Source: Pseudomonadota bacterium
Lineage (GTDB): Bacteria; Pseudomonadota; Gammaproteobacteria; Burkholderiales; Burkholderiaceae_C
Length of the DNA: 43,423 bases
NCBI GenBank assembly: GCA_963205115.1
Contig: CAUJHV010000011.1
Coordinates: 1 to 43,423 of the forward strand
Direction of reading: 5' to 3'
A program made the position numbers and the translations under genes. The notes under the pieces were generated by a model. The model saw only the letters and a program-made list of their open reading frames with translations. It searched no databases and was not told the DNA's origin. Below, one piece after another: positions 6,790 to 17,291 of the stretch (the stretch's first letter is position 1; each line of letters starts with the position of its first letter).

Positions 6790-8773
6790 ATGGCTGGGTG
6801 TTGCGGCGGTGGCCTGGGCGCTGGCGGCGGTCTGGGCGGTGCTGCGGCATGCGGGCGCGGCGCGCGGGTTCGTCGCCTTCGGTTGCGCGGCGGGTGTGGT
6901 CGGCGCGGTCGCGGGGGTGCTCGACGGCGGCGTGGCCTACGCCGCCAGCGGGATGACCTGGGCCGGGCAGCCGGTGGGTTGGGCCTTCACGCCCGATGCG
7001 CTGTGGCTGCTGGGCCTGGGCCTGGTGCCGGCGGGACTGGCCGCGGCGCTGGGCACACCCGCGCATGAGGGCCGCTGTGGCTGGCTGTTTGGCCTGGCGC
7101 TCACGCTGCTGGGCGCGCTGGGAGTCTTTGCCCTGCAGGACGCGGCGGGGCTGCTCGTGGCCTGGGAGCTGATGAGCCTGGGCGGCGCGGTGATGCTGCT
7201 GGCCGAACGGCTGGGACATCCCGCCGGTGCGGCCAACCTGTTCATGCTGTCGCTGCTGGAGGTCGGCGCGGTGGCACTGTTGCTGGCGCTGCTGCTGCTG
7301 GGCCGTCGCACCGGTGGCACGTCGTTCATGGGGTTTGCCGCGGGTGCCGCGGGCCTGCATGGGCCGGCGGTGCTGGGCATCGGCGTGCTGCTGCTGATCG
7401 GCTTCGGCGCCAAGCTGGGCGTGCTGCCGTTCTACGAGTGGCTGCCGCAGGCCTATGGCGTGGGCAGCGGGGCGTCGGGCGCGGTGCTCTCGGGCGTGGT
7501 CCTCAACGCGGCCTATTTCGGGCTTGCGCGCGGTCTGCTCGAATGGTTGCCGGCCGGGCCCGGCCCTTGGCGTCAGGCCCTGGCCATCCTGGTGGTCGCG
7601 GCGGGTGTGCTCAGTGCGGTGCTGGCCATCCTGTACGCCTTCCAGCAGGACGACTGGCGCACCTTGCTGGCCTTCTCGTCGGCCGAAAACGCCTGCATCG
7701 CCGTGACCATGCTCGGCGCGTCCTTGCTGTTCCGCGAAGACGGTCAGGCGGCGCTGGCGGGGCTGGCCTGGCTGGTGGCGCTGATGCACCTGGGTGGCCA
7801 TGCGCTGGCCAAGGGGGCGATGTTCCTGGCGGCCGACGGCGTCTTTTGCAGCCGGCACAGCTACCACGTCGAACAGGCGGGGCTGCTGCGGCGCAGCGGC
7901 TGGCCGCTCGGGCTGGGTGCGCTGTTCGCCGCGATGAGTCTGGCCGCGCTGCCGCCGCAGGCCGGCTTCGTCAGCGAGTGGTTTGCCTTCCAGACGCTGT
8001 TCCAGACCCTGCACCTGGGCACGCTGGCAGGCCGCCTGACGCTGGCGCTGGCCGGTGCGGGGCTGGCGCTGACGGCGGCGCTGGCGCTGGCCACCTTCGT
8101 CAAGCTCTTCGGCCTGGGCCTGCTGGGCGACGGCGTCGTCCGACAGGATCCGCCGCTGCCGCGCCTGCATGGGGCCGCGGTGCTGGCGATGGGTTTGCTG
8201 GTCCTGGCGCTGGCGGTGGGCATGCTCGCGTGGATGCGGGTGCTGGGGCCGCAGTCGCTGCTGCTGTTCGGCGTGGATGCCGCGGCCGCCAGCCACAGCG
8301 GCTGGCTGCTCGTGCCGCTGCGCGCGGACTTTGCGTTCATCTCGCCGGCCTTGCTGGTCATCGTGATGCCGCTGCTGGCGCTGCTGCCGCTGGCGCTGCT
8401 GGGCTTCAGCGCACGGCGGCATGCGGTGCGGCGTGCGCCGCTGTGGTGGGGCGGCATGGCGGAGGACCCGGCGCGTTCGTCGACCACGGCGCTGTCGTTC
8501 TCGAACGCGATGCGCACCTTCTACGGCTTCATCTACCGCCCGGACCTGCGCCGGCACCGGGAGCACGACGGCCACCAGCCGTATTTCGTGCGCCGCCTGG
8601 TCTTCAACTACCGCATCGCGCCGCTGTTCGGCCCGCTGCTGTTCCGCCCCGCGACGGCCGCGGTGTGGTGGCTGGCCGGCAAGTGCCGCGCGTTGCAGTC
8701 GGGCGATCTGAGCCTGTACCTCGCGCTGATTGGCCTGCTGCTCGTGGCGGTCCTGGCGCTGAGCCTGCTGTGA
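6779..8773 (+). CDS. hyfB: HyfB-like antiporter-type (NuoL family) subunit
   Basis: 664-residue membrane subunit of the NuoL/HyfB/HycC family (E. coli HyfB is 672). It has the TM5 Glu in LLVAWELMSLGGAVMLL (around residue 130), Lys in LIGFGAKLGVLPFYEWLPQA (around 215), and Lys in LGGHALAKGAMFLAADGV (around 345), so proton-path residues are intact. The tail has a long C-terminal extension ending in a last helix, as in HycC/HyfB. The ATG at 6779 lies inside the previous gene (11-base overlap), and longer frames would read through that gene. It closes the membrane complex; no HyfD homologue, no formate dehydrogenase and no hydrogenase maturation genes are seen nearby. Confidence 0.85.
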   Translation: MSAEWLGVAAVAWALAAVWAVLRHAGAARGFVAFGCAAGVVGAVAGVLDGGVAYAASGMTWAGQPVGWAFTPDALWLLGLGLVPAGLAAALGTPAHEGRCGWLFGLALTLLGALGVFALQDAAGLLVAWELMSLGGAVMLLAERLGHPAGAANLFMLSLLEVGAVALLLALLLLGRRTGGTSFMGFAAGAAGLHGPAVLGIGVLLLIGFGAKLGVLPFYEWLPQAYGVGSGASGAVLSGVVLNAAYFGLARGLLEWLPAGPGPWRQALAILVVAAGVLSAVLAILYAFQQDDWRTLLAFSSAENACIAVTMLGASLLFREDGQAALAGLAWLVALMHLGGHALAKGAMFLAADGVFCSRHSYHVEQAGLLRRSGWPLGLGALFAAMSLAALPPQAGFVSEWFAFQTLFQTLHLGTLAGRLTLALAGAGLALTAALALATFVKLFGLGLLGDGVVRQDPPLPRLHGAAVLAMGLLVLALAVGMLAWMRVLGPQSLLLFGVDAAAASHSGWLLVPLRADFAFISPALLVIVMPLLALLPLALLGFSARRHAVRRAPLWWGGMAEDPARSSTTALSFSNAMRTFYGFIYRPDLRRHREHDGHQPYFVRRLVFNYRIAPLFGPLLFRPATAAVWWLAGKCRALQSGDLSLYLALIGLLLVAVLALSLL

Positions 8774-8930
8774 GTCTGCAAGGGCCCCCGCCGATGCTGC
8801 GGCGCGCGCCGTGAAACGCCGTGCCGCGCCGCGCACGGAATCTGAAACCACCTGCGCGCCGCGCGGTCCAACGGGAGATCGATCCCCGGCGGTCTCATCC
8901 GCCACCGACCACCCCTCCAGGAGAGTCTGC
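8774..8930. other. Gap between HyfB-like and DUF190 genes
   Basis: 157 bases with no gene. No clear promoter or terminator is visible, so the DUF190 gene may be read from the hyf-like operon. Confidence 0.3.
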
Positions 8931-10608
<1,678 letters not shown>

Positions 10609-13014
10609 CTAAACAGACGCGGCAAACAGCCGGCACTTCGCCGCATCGAGCAGGAAGGTGGCGGCCAGCACGGCCAACAACGTGCCCAACAGCACCGGTG
10701 CCGGAACGGGCGCCGCCAGGATGCCCAGCAGCCCCATGGCGGTGGCGATGGCCACATTGCCCAGGGTTGCCAGCGCCACGTAGCGGCTGGGCGCGAAGGA
10801 CCAGAACGGGCCGCGCACCCGCGTGAGGTAGATGGTGGCCTGCGCGGAATAGATGAGGTAGGCAAACATCAGTGTCTGGACCTGCGGCACCGACAACGCC
10901 AGTGTCTGCCGCGCCAGCCACAGGATCGCCAACCCGAGCACCAGCCAGGCCAGCGCGAACAGGCCCGCGACCTGGCCGATCTCGCCGACGTTCCAGTGCT
11001 CGGGCGCCGGTGCGATCCACGCGCGGTCGGTGGCCAGCGTGATCGTGACCACATCGTTCAGGACCACCAGCACGGCGATCAGCAGCAGCGAGGTCACGAA
11101 GAAGCCGGTGGCGATGTAGCCGAAGGCCAGCAGCGCGGCGAGTTCGACGGTGCGTGCGATCTTGGTCAGCGTCCAGGTCAGCATGCGGCGGTAGACGCGC
11201 CGGCCGCTGTGCACGATGGCGACCATGTCCTGCAGGCCCGACCGCGTGAGCACCACCTGCGCGGCCGCCTTGGCCACATCCGTCGCGCTGGCCACGGCGA
11301 TGCCCACCTCGGCCTGCCGCAGCGCCGGCGCGTCGTTGATGCCGTCGCCCGTCATGCCGACGATGCGGCCGGCCTGCTGGAGGCCGCGCACCAGCCGGTA
11401 CTTGGCCTGCGGATCGCAGCCGGCAAAGCCGTCATGGGCCAGCGGGTCGGCACCGGCCGCGACCGCGTCACCGAAGCGGTCGCCCAGGCCCACCTGGCGC
11501 GCCACGGCGCGCGCGGTGCCCAGGGTGTCGCCGCTGACCATCATGACGCGCACGCCCAGGCCCTGCAGCGCCTGCACCGTGGCGGCGGCCTCCGGGCGCG
11601 GCGTATCGGCCAAGGCCACCAGGCCGCGCAGGCGCAGCGCGTCGCCGGGGCCGGCCGCCACCGCCAGCACCCGGGCGCCGGATGCGGCCAGGGTCTCGAC
11701 ACGCGCCATCAGCGCGTCGGCGTCCACTGCCGCCGAATCGGGCGGCGACTGCACCAGCGCCTGCACGGCCGGCGGCGCACCCATCACCACCCGCAGGCTC
11801 GCGCCGTGGCGCCAGACCGTGGCCTCGGAGCGCCTGGCCGCAGGGTCGAAGGCCACGAAGGCCTGGCGCTGCAGGGGCGGCACCTCGCGCCGCTGCAAGG
11901 CATCCAGGATTGCGGTGTCCAGCGGCGTCGGCGAGGCGCTGTCGCACGCCGCCGCCGCCCAGGCCAGGACCTTGTCTTCGCTGTCGAACGACAGCGACGC
12001 CACGGCCACCAGCACTTGGCGGTTCTGGGTCAGCGTGCCGGTCTTGTCCACGCACAGCACGTCCATCGTCGCGGCTTCCTGCACGGCGGCCAGCCCCGTG
12101 ACCAGCACGCCCTGTCGCGCCAGCGCACGCGCCTCCACCGCATTGGCCACCGTGAAAGCCGCCGGCATCGTCACCGGCACGGTGGCGATCAGCAGCACCA
12201 GCAGGAAGGGCACCAGCTCCAGCAGCGGCGCGCCGCTCCACAGTGCAAAGGCCAGCAGCACGACGGCCAGCACCGCGTCGATGGTGACGAGGTGCCGCAC
12301 CACCGCAAACAGCAGCTGGTCGAGGTGACCCGCCGAACGCGCGCCGCGCACCAGTTCGGCCGTGCGGCCGTACAGGCTTCGCGCGCCGGTAATGGTGACG
12401 ACGGCCATGGCCTCGCCGCGGCGCACCGTCGATGCCGAGTGGATGGTCTCGCCCGCCGCGCGGCTGGCGGGCGTGGACTCGCCGGTCAGCGCGGACTCGT
12501 CGACCTCGAGCGTGCCGCTGCTGACCTGGGCATCGGCGGGGACGAGGTCACCCGGGCGTACGCGGATCTGGTCGCCGGGCACGAGCTCGCGCGCCGCGAT
12601 CTCGCGCCAGCGGCCGTCGCGCAGCACGCGGGCCTGCACCCGCAGGCGGCTGCGCAGCAAGTCCAGCACGCGCAGCGCGCGGCGTTCCTGCACCGTGCCG
12701 ACGACGGCGCTGAACAGCAGCCAGGCCGCGATCATGGCCGGCTCGGCAAATTTGCCCAGCGCCGCTTCCAGCACCAGCGCGGCTTCCAGCATCCACGGAA
12801 TGGGGCCCCACAGGCGCTTGAAGAAGCTGCGCCACAGGCGGGGCGCGGGCTCGGGGATCTCGTTGAAACCGACCTGGTCCAGGCGTGCACCCGCGTCGGA
12901 TTCGGTCAGACCGCCGGGACCTGACGCGGTCTCGCCGAAGGGCGTGGCGCGCGCAGCGCGAGATGACGCGGCGTGATCACTGCCCGGTACCGCGCTTGCG
13001 GAGCCGGTCACCAT
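10609..13014 (-). CDS. P3A-type plasma-membrane proton-efflux ATPase
   Basis: 801-residue P-type ATPase of the H+-exporting (fungal/plant PMA and archaeal MJ1226-like) group. Domains in order: short N-terminal actuator part with LTESDAGARLDQVGFNEIPE; two helices (PIPWMLEAALVLEAALGKF); actuator loop with the TGE motif in DESALTGEST; helices with the PVTMPAA segment; phosphorylation motif DKTGTLTQN (around residue 375); nucleotide-binding domain; hinge MTGDGINDAPALRQAEVG; C-terminal helices including LNDVVTITLATD. Length is normal. Start: ATG at 13014, or GTG at 13011; neither has a good ribosome site, but a short ORF upstream with a strong one ends exactly on this start. Coupled to enolase downstream. 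Likely role: pH homeostasis or membrane-potential maintenance at ATP cost. Confidence 0.85.
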   Translation of the reverse strand: MVTGSASAVPGSDHAASSRAARATPFGETASGPGGLTESDAGARLDQVGFNEIPEPAPRLWRSFFKRLWGPIPWMLEAALVLEAALGKFAEPAMIAAWLLFSAVVGTVQERRALRVLDLLRSRLRVQARVLRDGRWREIAARELVPGDQIRVRPGDLVPADAQVSSGTLEVDESALTGESTPASRAAGETIHSASTVRRGEAMAVVTITGARSLYGRTAELVRGARSAGHLDQLLFAVVRHLVTIDAVLAVVLLAFALWSGAPLLELVPFLLVLLIATVPVTMPAAFTVANAVEARALARQGVLVTGLAAVQEAATMDVLCVDKTGTLTQNRQVLVAVASLSFDSEDKVLAWAAAACDSASPTPLDTAILDALQRREVPPLQRQAFVAFDPAARRSEATVWRHGASLRVVMGAPPAVQALVQSPPDSAAVDADALMARVETLAASGARVLAVAAGPGDALRLRGLVALADTPRPEAAATVQALQGLGVRVMMVSGDTLGTARAVARQVGLGDRFGDAVAAGADPLAHDGFAGCDPQAKYRLVRGLQQAGRIVGMTGDGINDAPALRQAEVGIAVASATDVAKAAAQVVLTRSGLQDMVAIVHSGRRVYRRMLTWTLTKIARTVELAALLAFGYIATGFFVTSLLLIAVLVVLNDVVTITLATDRAWIAPAPEHWNVGEIGQVAGLFALAWLVLGLAILWLARQTLALSVPQVQTLMFAYLIYSAQATIYLTRVRGPFWSFAPSRYVALATLGNVAIATAMGLLGILAAPVPAPVLLGTLLAVLAATFLLDAAKCRLFAASV

Positions 13015-13073
13015 CGTCGCGCGCAGGCGGGAAGCCTGTGGCCGTGGGCCGCATCCTGCATGCGGTGCTTCAT
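13008..13073 (-). CDS. Possible 21-residue leader peptide of the proton ATPase
   Basis: On the minus strand AAGGAG, spaced 7 bases, precedes an ATG at 13073. The frame encodes 21 residues beginning MKHRMQDAAHGH and stops with TGA at 13010-13008, overlapping the ATPase start region (ATGGTGA). Because the ATPase start itself has no clear ribosome site, ribosomes finishing this leader could re-initiate there. It contains three His and several Arg, without an obvious attenuator. Function unknown; it could be chance. Confidence 0.4.
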   Translation of the reverse strand: MKHRMQDAAHGHRLPACARRW

Positions 13074-13506
13074 GGGCGTCTCCTTGCCGGCGCATCGTCC
13101 GGCCATCCACGGTGCCGCACCGCGTCGCGCGAATGACCGGCCCGCGGGCCGCCGACAGGCCCCTGATGGGCCGCCATCGGACCACGCGTGGGCGGTGCGG
13201 CTCCGCGATCTTCTGCCTTTCGCGCGCTGGCGTCGGCTGGCGCGCGCAAGACCCTGCGTGCGGTGCGTGCGGTGTGTGCGGTGCGTTCGGCAGCGGCGAC
13301 GCAGCGCTGATGGACACAGGCGCGCCTGACCCTTCACGGGCCCGTACGCCGCCGTGACCACGCGTGCAAGACCACGTTCTTGTGCGCATACCGGCGCGTG
13401 CCTATAGTGCCCTCAGGAGATGGCATTCCTCCTCCCCGCCACGGGAAACCGCCGCCTCGGCTGACGATGCCTGCATCACCTGTCTGGGGTCGGTGTGGGA
13501 ATGTCC
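13074..13506. other. Divergent intergenic region between ATPase/enolase and MutS-like genes
   Basis: About 430 bases with no supported gene. Contains a 14-bp perfect palindrome CGGCCCGCGGGCCG at 13138-13151, a short hairpin GGCCC-CTGAT-GGGCC near 13158-13172, a small run of imperfect 9-bp direct repeats (TGCGGTGCG type) around 13255-13287, and a promoter-like pair at 13380-13408 pointing right. Promoters for both directions should lie here. Confidence 0.4.
13380..13408 (+). promoter_or_regulatory. Candidate sigma-70 promoter for the MutS-like pair
   Basis: TTGTGC at 13380-13385 and TATAGT at 13403-13408 are separated by 17 bases, a fair match to TTGACA/TATAAT and unusual in this GC-rich DNA. 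It lies about 100 bases upstream of the first MutS-like gene. Confidence 0.4.
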
Positions 13507-15135
13507 ATGAATGCCAAGCCGCTCGATGAGCCCACCGCCGGCAGCGATGCTGCGGGCGTCTGGGCGCCGGCCACCTCACCCACCGTCGATCACCGCGGCC
13601 CGCCGTTCCACAGCGTGCTGTTCCGCAACCGCGAAGAAGCCGACGCGGGCTGCGTGCAAGCCGTGCCGGACTGCTTCCGCGACCTGAACCTCGACCCGAT
13701 CGTCGATGCCATCACGACCGCGTGGAAGGACTACGCGCTCGAACCGTTCTTCCGCGCCCATCTGCGCGAGGTCGACGCAGTCGTCTATCGCCAGGAGGTG
13801 ATGCGCGATCTCGAGCAGGCCGCGGCGATGGCTGCGGTGAAGGCCTTCACGCAACAGATGCGCAGCCTGCGCGAGCAGCTGGCGCGCGCCGAAGGCTGCT
13901 ACTACCGCTACGAGAAGGCGCGGCATGTTGTCGGCGCCATGCAGACCTACGCCGATGCCGTCGAACAATTCGGCCGCGATCTGGCGGCACTGCCGCTGGC
14001 CTCGCGCGGCCTGCGCGCCATCCGTGCGGACCTGGACGCCTACCGCGCGTCGCCGGGCTTCGGGCAGCTGGTGGCCGATGTGCGCACCGTGCTCGCCGAT
14101 CTCGCCGCCATCCGCTACGGCGTGCTGATCCGCGGCGCGAGCGTCACCGTGCAGCCGTGCGCGGGGGAGATCGACTACACCGCCGCGGTCGAGCAGACCT
14201 TCGAGAAATTCCGGCGCGGCGAGGTCAGGGACTACCGGGCCAAGCTGCCGGAAGGCTACGGCATGAACCACATCGAGGCGCAGATCCTCGACCGCGTGGC
14301 ACTGCTGCATCCGCAGGCATTTCGCGCGCTGGATGCCTGTTGCCGGGCGCATGCGGCCTTCCAGAACGAAGGCCTGCTGTGCTTCGACCGCGAGGTGCAT
14401 GTTTATGTCGCGTACCTGGCCTGGGTCGATGGCTTGCGGCAGGCGGGCCTGCCGTTTTGCTACCCCACGCTCAGCGCCACGGACAAGGCGGTCGACTGCC
14501 GTGATGCCTTCGATCCGGCCTTGGCGCAGCAGCTGATCGGCGAACACGGCCGCGTGGTCTGCAACGACTTCTCGTTGCAGGGCGCGGAGCGCATCTTCGT
14601 CGTCTCCGGCCCGAACCAGGGCGGCAAGACCACCTTTGCGCGCATGTTCGGCCAGTTGCACTGGCTGGCCGCGTGGGGCGGCCCGGTGCCGGGCACGCAG
14701 GCGCGGCTGTTCCTCTTCGATCGCCTGTTCACGCACTTCGAGCGCGAGGAAGACATCCGCAACCTGCGCGGCAAGCTGCACGACGACCTGGTGAGGATCC
14801 ACCGCATCCTCGGGCAGGCCAGCCCGCACAGCATCGTCGTGATGAACGAGATCTTCAGCTCCACCACGCTGGAGGACGCGCTGTTCCTCAGCCGCGAGGT
14901 GATGGCTCGCCTGTCGCGCCTGGACCTGCTGGGTGTGTGCGTGACCTTCCTGGAGGAGCTGGCGTCCTTCGACGAGAAGGTGGTCAGCCTGGTGGGCACC
15001 ATGGACCCGGCGGATCCGACGGCGCGCAGCTTCCGGCTGGCGCGCCGGCCCGCTGACGGCCTGGCCTATGCGCTGGCCATCGCGCAGAAATACGGCGTCA
15101 CCCGTGGGCAGCTGCTGGAAAGGATTCCCGCATGA
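13507..15135 (+). CDS. Short MutS-family ATPase A
   Basis: About 542-residue protein carrying a helical core/lever region (roughly residues 40-340) and a MutS-type ABC ATPase domain (340-540), but no N-terminal mismatch-recognition domain with the Phe-x-Glu wedge. Walker A is SGPNQGGKTTF near residue 366. The Walker B region reads IVVMNEIFSSTTLEDAL near 445, where MutS has MDEIGRGTST: the Mg-coordinating Asp is Asn, and the signature loop is shortened to FSSTT. So it resembles the MutS core but probably does not do mismatch repair. Start: GTG 13495, ATG 13501 and ATG 13507 are all in frame; 13507 has GGGA 7 bases upstream. Its stop overlaps the next MutS-like gene (ATGA), which suggests a heterodimer. 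Confidence 0.75.
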   Translation: MNAKPLDEPTAGSDAAGVWAPATSPTVDHRGPPFHSVLFRNREEADAGCVQAVPDCFRDLNLDPIVDAITTAWKDYALEPFFRAHLREVDAVVYRQEVMRDLEQAAAMAAVKAFTQQMRSLREQLARAEGCYYRYEKARHVVGAMQTYADAVEQFGRDLAALPLASRGLRAIRADLDAYRASPGFGQLVADVRTVLADLAAIRYGVLIRGASVTVQPCAGEIDYTAAVEQTFEKFRRGEVRDYRAKLPEGYGMNHIEAQILDRVALLHPQAFRALDACCRAHAAFQNEGLLCFDREVHVYVAYLAWVDGLRQAGLPFCYPTLSATDKAVDCRDAFDPALAQQLIGEHGRVVCNDFSLQGAERIFVVSGPNQGGKTTFARMFGQLHWLAAWGGPVPGTQARLFLFDRLFTHFEREEDIRNLRGKLHDDLVRIHRILGQASPHSIVVMNEIFSSTTLEDALFLSREVMARLSRLDLLGVCVTFLEELASFDEKVVSLVGTMDPADPTARSFRLARRPADGLAYALAIAQKYGVTRGQLLERIPA

Positions 15136-16754
15136 AAGCCTTGCTGATGCACCCGCAGCAGGGCTTCGACCCCCGGCAGCCGCTGCCGCCCCAGGCGCCG
15201 GCGCTGGCGCAGGACCTGGAGCTCGATACGCTGTGGCAGGCGATGGCCGACGGCGACGATGTCGTGCAGGACGTGGTGCGCCAGGCGATGCTCTCGGCCA
15301 TGGCCAACGATGTGCCGACGATCCTGCACCGGCAGGCCGTGCTGCGCGATGGCCTGCGCGAACCGGCGCGGGTGCGCGAGCTGCATGCGCTGGCGCAGGA
15401 AGCGGTGGACGGCCGGCGCAAGTACCACCTGGGCATCTTCATGAACTACCCGTCCTCGGTGCTGCGCAGCTCCATCGAGATGATGCAGTTCTACGTCGGC
15501 ATGCTCACGCGGCTGCGCGCCTTTGCCGATGCACACGCGGCGCGCTTCGAATCGGCCGGATTCACGCACCTGTTCGCGATGCTGCGCGCGGAGTTCAGCG
15601 ACGACTACATCGCCCGCATCCACAGCCACCTGGCCGAACTGAAGTTTGACGCCGGCGTGCTGCTGAGTGCCGAACTCGGTGCCGGCAACGAGGGCACCCA
15701 TCACGTGCTGCGCCTGCTGCGCGACAAGCGTCCGAACTGGCTCAAGCGCCTGTTCGCTACGGGGCCGCCCACCTACAGCTTCCACATCGCCGACCGCGAC
15801 GAAGCGGGCGCGCGTGCCTTGTCGCAGCTGCAGGACCGCGGCATCAACGGGGTGGCCAACGCGCTGGCGCAGTCGACCGAGCACATCGTGAGCTTCTTCG
15901 AGATGCTGCGCACGGAGCTGGCCTTCTATGTGGGCGCCTTGAATCTGAACGACCGGCTTGTGCAGCGCGGCGCGCCGATTTGCCTGCCCGAAGCCCTGGC
16001 ACCGGACTCGCAGGGCCTGCGCTGCGCCGATCTGCGCGACGCCTGCCTGGTATTGAAGCTCCCGCAGCCCGTGGTGGGCAACACGGTCGACGCCGACGGC
16101 CGCGGCCTGGTGGTGATCACCGGGGCCAACCAGGGCGGCAAGTCGAGCTTCCTGCGCGCCATCGGCGTGGCGCATCTGATGATGCACAGCGGGCTCTTCG
16201 TCACGGCGCAGTCCTTCGCGGCCGAGCGCTGCGCGGGCCTGTTCACGCACTACAAGCGCGAGGAAGACGCCGGCATGAAAAGCGGCCGGCTCGACGAGGA
16301 ACTGGCGCGCCTGGGCGAGATCGCCGACACCATCACGCCGGGCTGCCTGCTGCTGTGCAACGAGTCCTTCGCGTCGACCAACGAACGCGAGGGTTCGGAG
16401 ATCGCGCGCCAGACGGTGCTGGCGATGCGCGAGCGGCGCATCAAGGTCTTCTTCGTGACACACCTCTACGACTTCGCGCATGCGCTGCGTGCGCAGCACC
16501 GGCCGGACACCTTGTTCCTGCGTGCCGAGCGTCGCGACGACGGCACACGCAGCTTCCGGCTGGTGCCGGGCGATCCGCTGTCGACGAGCTACGGCAAGGA
16601 CCTGTATGCGCAGGTCTTTGCGGCCGACCTGCCACCGCCGCGCGAGGTCCCGGCAAGCCGGCCTGGACCGCGGAGAGCCTCAGGACCCACGCCCATGACA
16701 ACCGACGCATCGCCTTCGCCTGGCGGACGGTGGGCAGACCCGCACGTCGAATGA
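15132..16754 (+). CDS. Short MutS-family ATPase B
   Basis: 540-residue partner of the preceding protein with the same plan: helical core (about 30-300) and a C-terminal MutS ATPase. Walker A is ITGANQGGKSSFLRAIG near residue 329. Walker B reads LLLCNESFASTNEREGSEI near 405-420, again with Asn in the Asp position and an F-x-S-T signature, then VFFVTHLYDFAHAL (switch/H-loop His). The last 40 residues are a Pro/Arg-rich tail. The two proteins differ in sequence, so this is not a recent duplication. Start ATG at 15132 overlaps the upstream TGA. The neighbours are stress genes and no mutL, mutH or nuclease is nearby, so a role in DNA protection, ribosome rescue or signalling cannot be told from the sequence. 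Confidence 0.75.
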   Translation: MKALLMHPQQGFDPRQPLPPQAPALAQDLELDTLWQAMADGDDVVQDVVRQAMLSAMANDVPTILHRQAVLRDGLREPARVRELHALAQEAVDGRRKYHLGIFMNYPSSVLRSSIEMMQFYVGMLTRLRAFADAHAARFESAGFTHLFAMLRAEFSDDYIARIHSHLAELKFDAGVLLSAELGAGNEGTHHVLRLLRDKRPNWLKRLFATGPPTYSFHIADRDEAGARALSQLQDRGINGVANALAQSTEHIVSFFEMLRTELAFYVGALNLNDRLVQRGAPICLPEALAPDSQGLRCADLRDACLVLKLPQPVVGNTVDADGRGLVVITGANQGGKSSFLRAIGVAHLMMHSGLFVTAQSFAAERCAGLFTHYKREEDAGMKSGRLDEELARLGEIADTITPGCLLLCNESFASTNEREGSEIARQTVLAMRERRIKVFFVTHLYDFAHALRAQHRPDTLFLRAERRDDGTRSFRLVPGDPLSTSYGKDLYAQVFAADLPPPREVPASRPGPRRASGPTPMTTDASPSPGGRWADPHVE

Positions 16755-16982
16755 GTCTGGTCGCGGGTGAAAGACCCGCGGGTCGAGCGCGTGGCCAGAC
16801 GCGCCGCATGTCTGGGTTCGTTTGCGCACAGACGGCGCCCGTGCGTCCACCTATGGTCCGCCACGTCCTTGCGGAATTCAAGGGCCTGTACCTGCCGAGA
16901 ACGGGACTCCTGTCGGCAGATCGAGCCGTTGCACCACGCAGCGGCCATTCGGCATCTCCCACTTCTCACTCGAGGAAAGACC
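16755..16982. other. Intergenic region between MutS-like B and CsbD
   Basis: 228 bases. A hairpin CGCGGGT-GAAAG-ACCCGCG at 16762-16780 follows the MutS-like stop and could end that transcript, though without a T-run. A second dyad TGCCGA...TCGGCA spans about 16893-16918. No gene seen. Confidence 0.35.
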
Positions 16983-17165
16983 ATGAACAAGGACCAGATC
17001 AAGGGCTCGCTCAAGGACGCCGCCGGCAAGGTGCAAGAGACCACCGGCAAGGTGATCGGCAGCAACGAACAGCGGATCAAAGGCGTCAAGAAACAAGTCG
17101 AAGGCCAGGCGCAGAAGGCCGTCGGTGACATCCATGAAGTCATCAAGGATCTCGTCAAGAAGTAG
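16983..17165 (+). CDS. CsbD-family stress protein
   Basis: 60-residue hydrophilic Lys/Gly/Gln-rich protein: MNKDQIKGSLKDAAGKVQET, then TGKVIGSNEQRIKGVKKQVE and a further helix ending VIKDLVKK. This is the CsbD/YjbJ pattern (KG--KEAAGKVKE repeated). Family members are abundant general-stress proteins of unknown mechanism, sigma-B controlled in Bacillus and strongly induced in stationary phase or osmotic stress in enterics. GAGGAAA lies 8 bases upstream. A clear intrinsic terminator follows 20 bases after the stop, so it forms its own transcript end. Its position between MutS-like and P-type ATPase genes supports the stress-island view. Confidence 0.85.
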   Translation: MNKDQIKGSLKDAAGKVQETTGKVIGSNEQRIKGVKKQVEGQAQKAVGDIHEVIKDLVKK

Positions 17166-17185
17166 GGCGCGCCACGACGGAACCG

Positions 17186-17208
17186 GGCCGCTTGTGCGGC
17201 CATTTTTC
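17186..17208 (+). terminator. Rho-independent terminator after the CsbD gene
   Basis: GGCCGC, loop TTGT, GCGGCC, then ATTTTTC. The perfect 6-bp GC stem followed by a T-run makes this the clearest intrinsic terminator in the window. Confidence 0.85.
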
Positions 17209-17291
17209 TGTCTGCGGAATCCCATGAGCTACAGGACCCAGATGACGAGCACCGCGCCCGCGCGCCGGCGCGTGTTTCTTGCGGACAGTCC

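Noticed and set aside
1314..8773. Annotating the operon as a functional hydrogenase-4 or formate hydrogenlyase
   Set aside because: The large subunit lacks both cysteine pairs for NiFe, and no hyp maturation genes, endopeptidase, formate dehydrogenase or HyfD homologue is present in the window.
13255..13287. Short imperfect TGCGGTGCG repeats as a CRISPR or iteron array
   Set aside because: Only three or four imperfect 9-bp copies without spacers; too few and too degenerate.
13015..13389. N-terminal extension of the proton ATPase by 125 residues
   Set aside because: The extra sequence is low-complexity, unlike the family N-terminus, and the family length is reached from 13014.
13507..16754. 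Calling the two genes mutS mismatch-repair proteins
   Set aside because: Both lack the mismatch-recognition domain, are about 540 residues instead of about 850, and carry Asn in Walker B.
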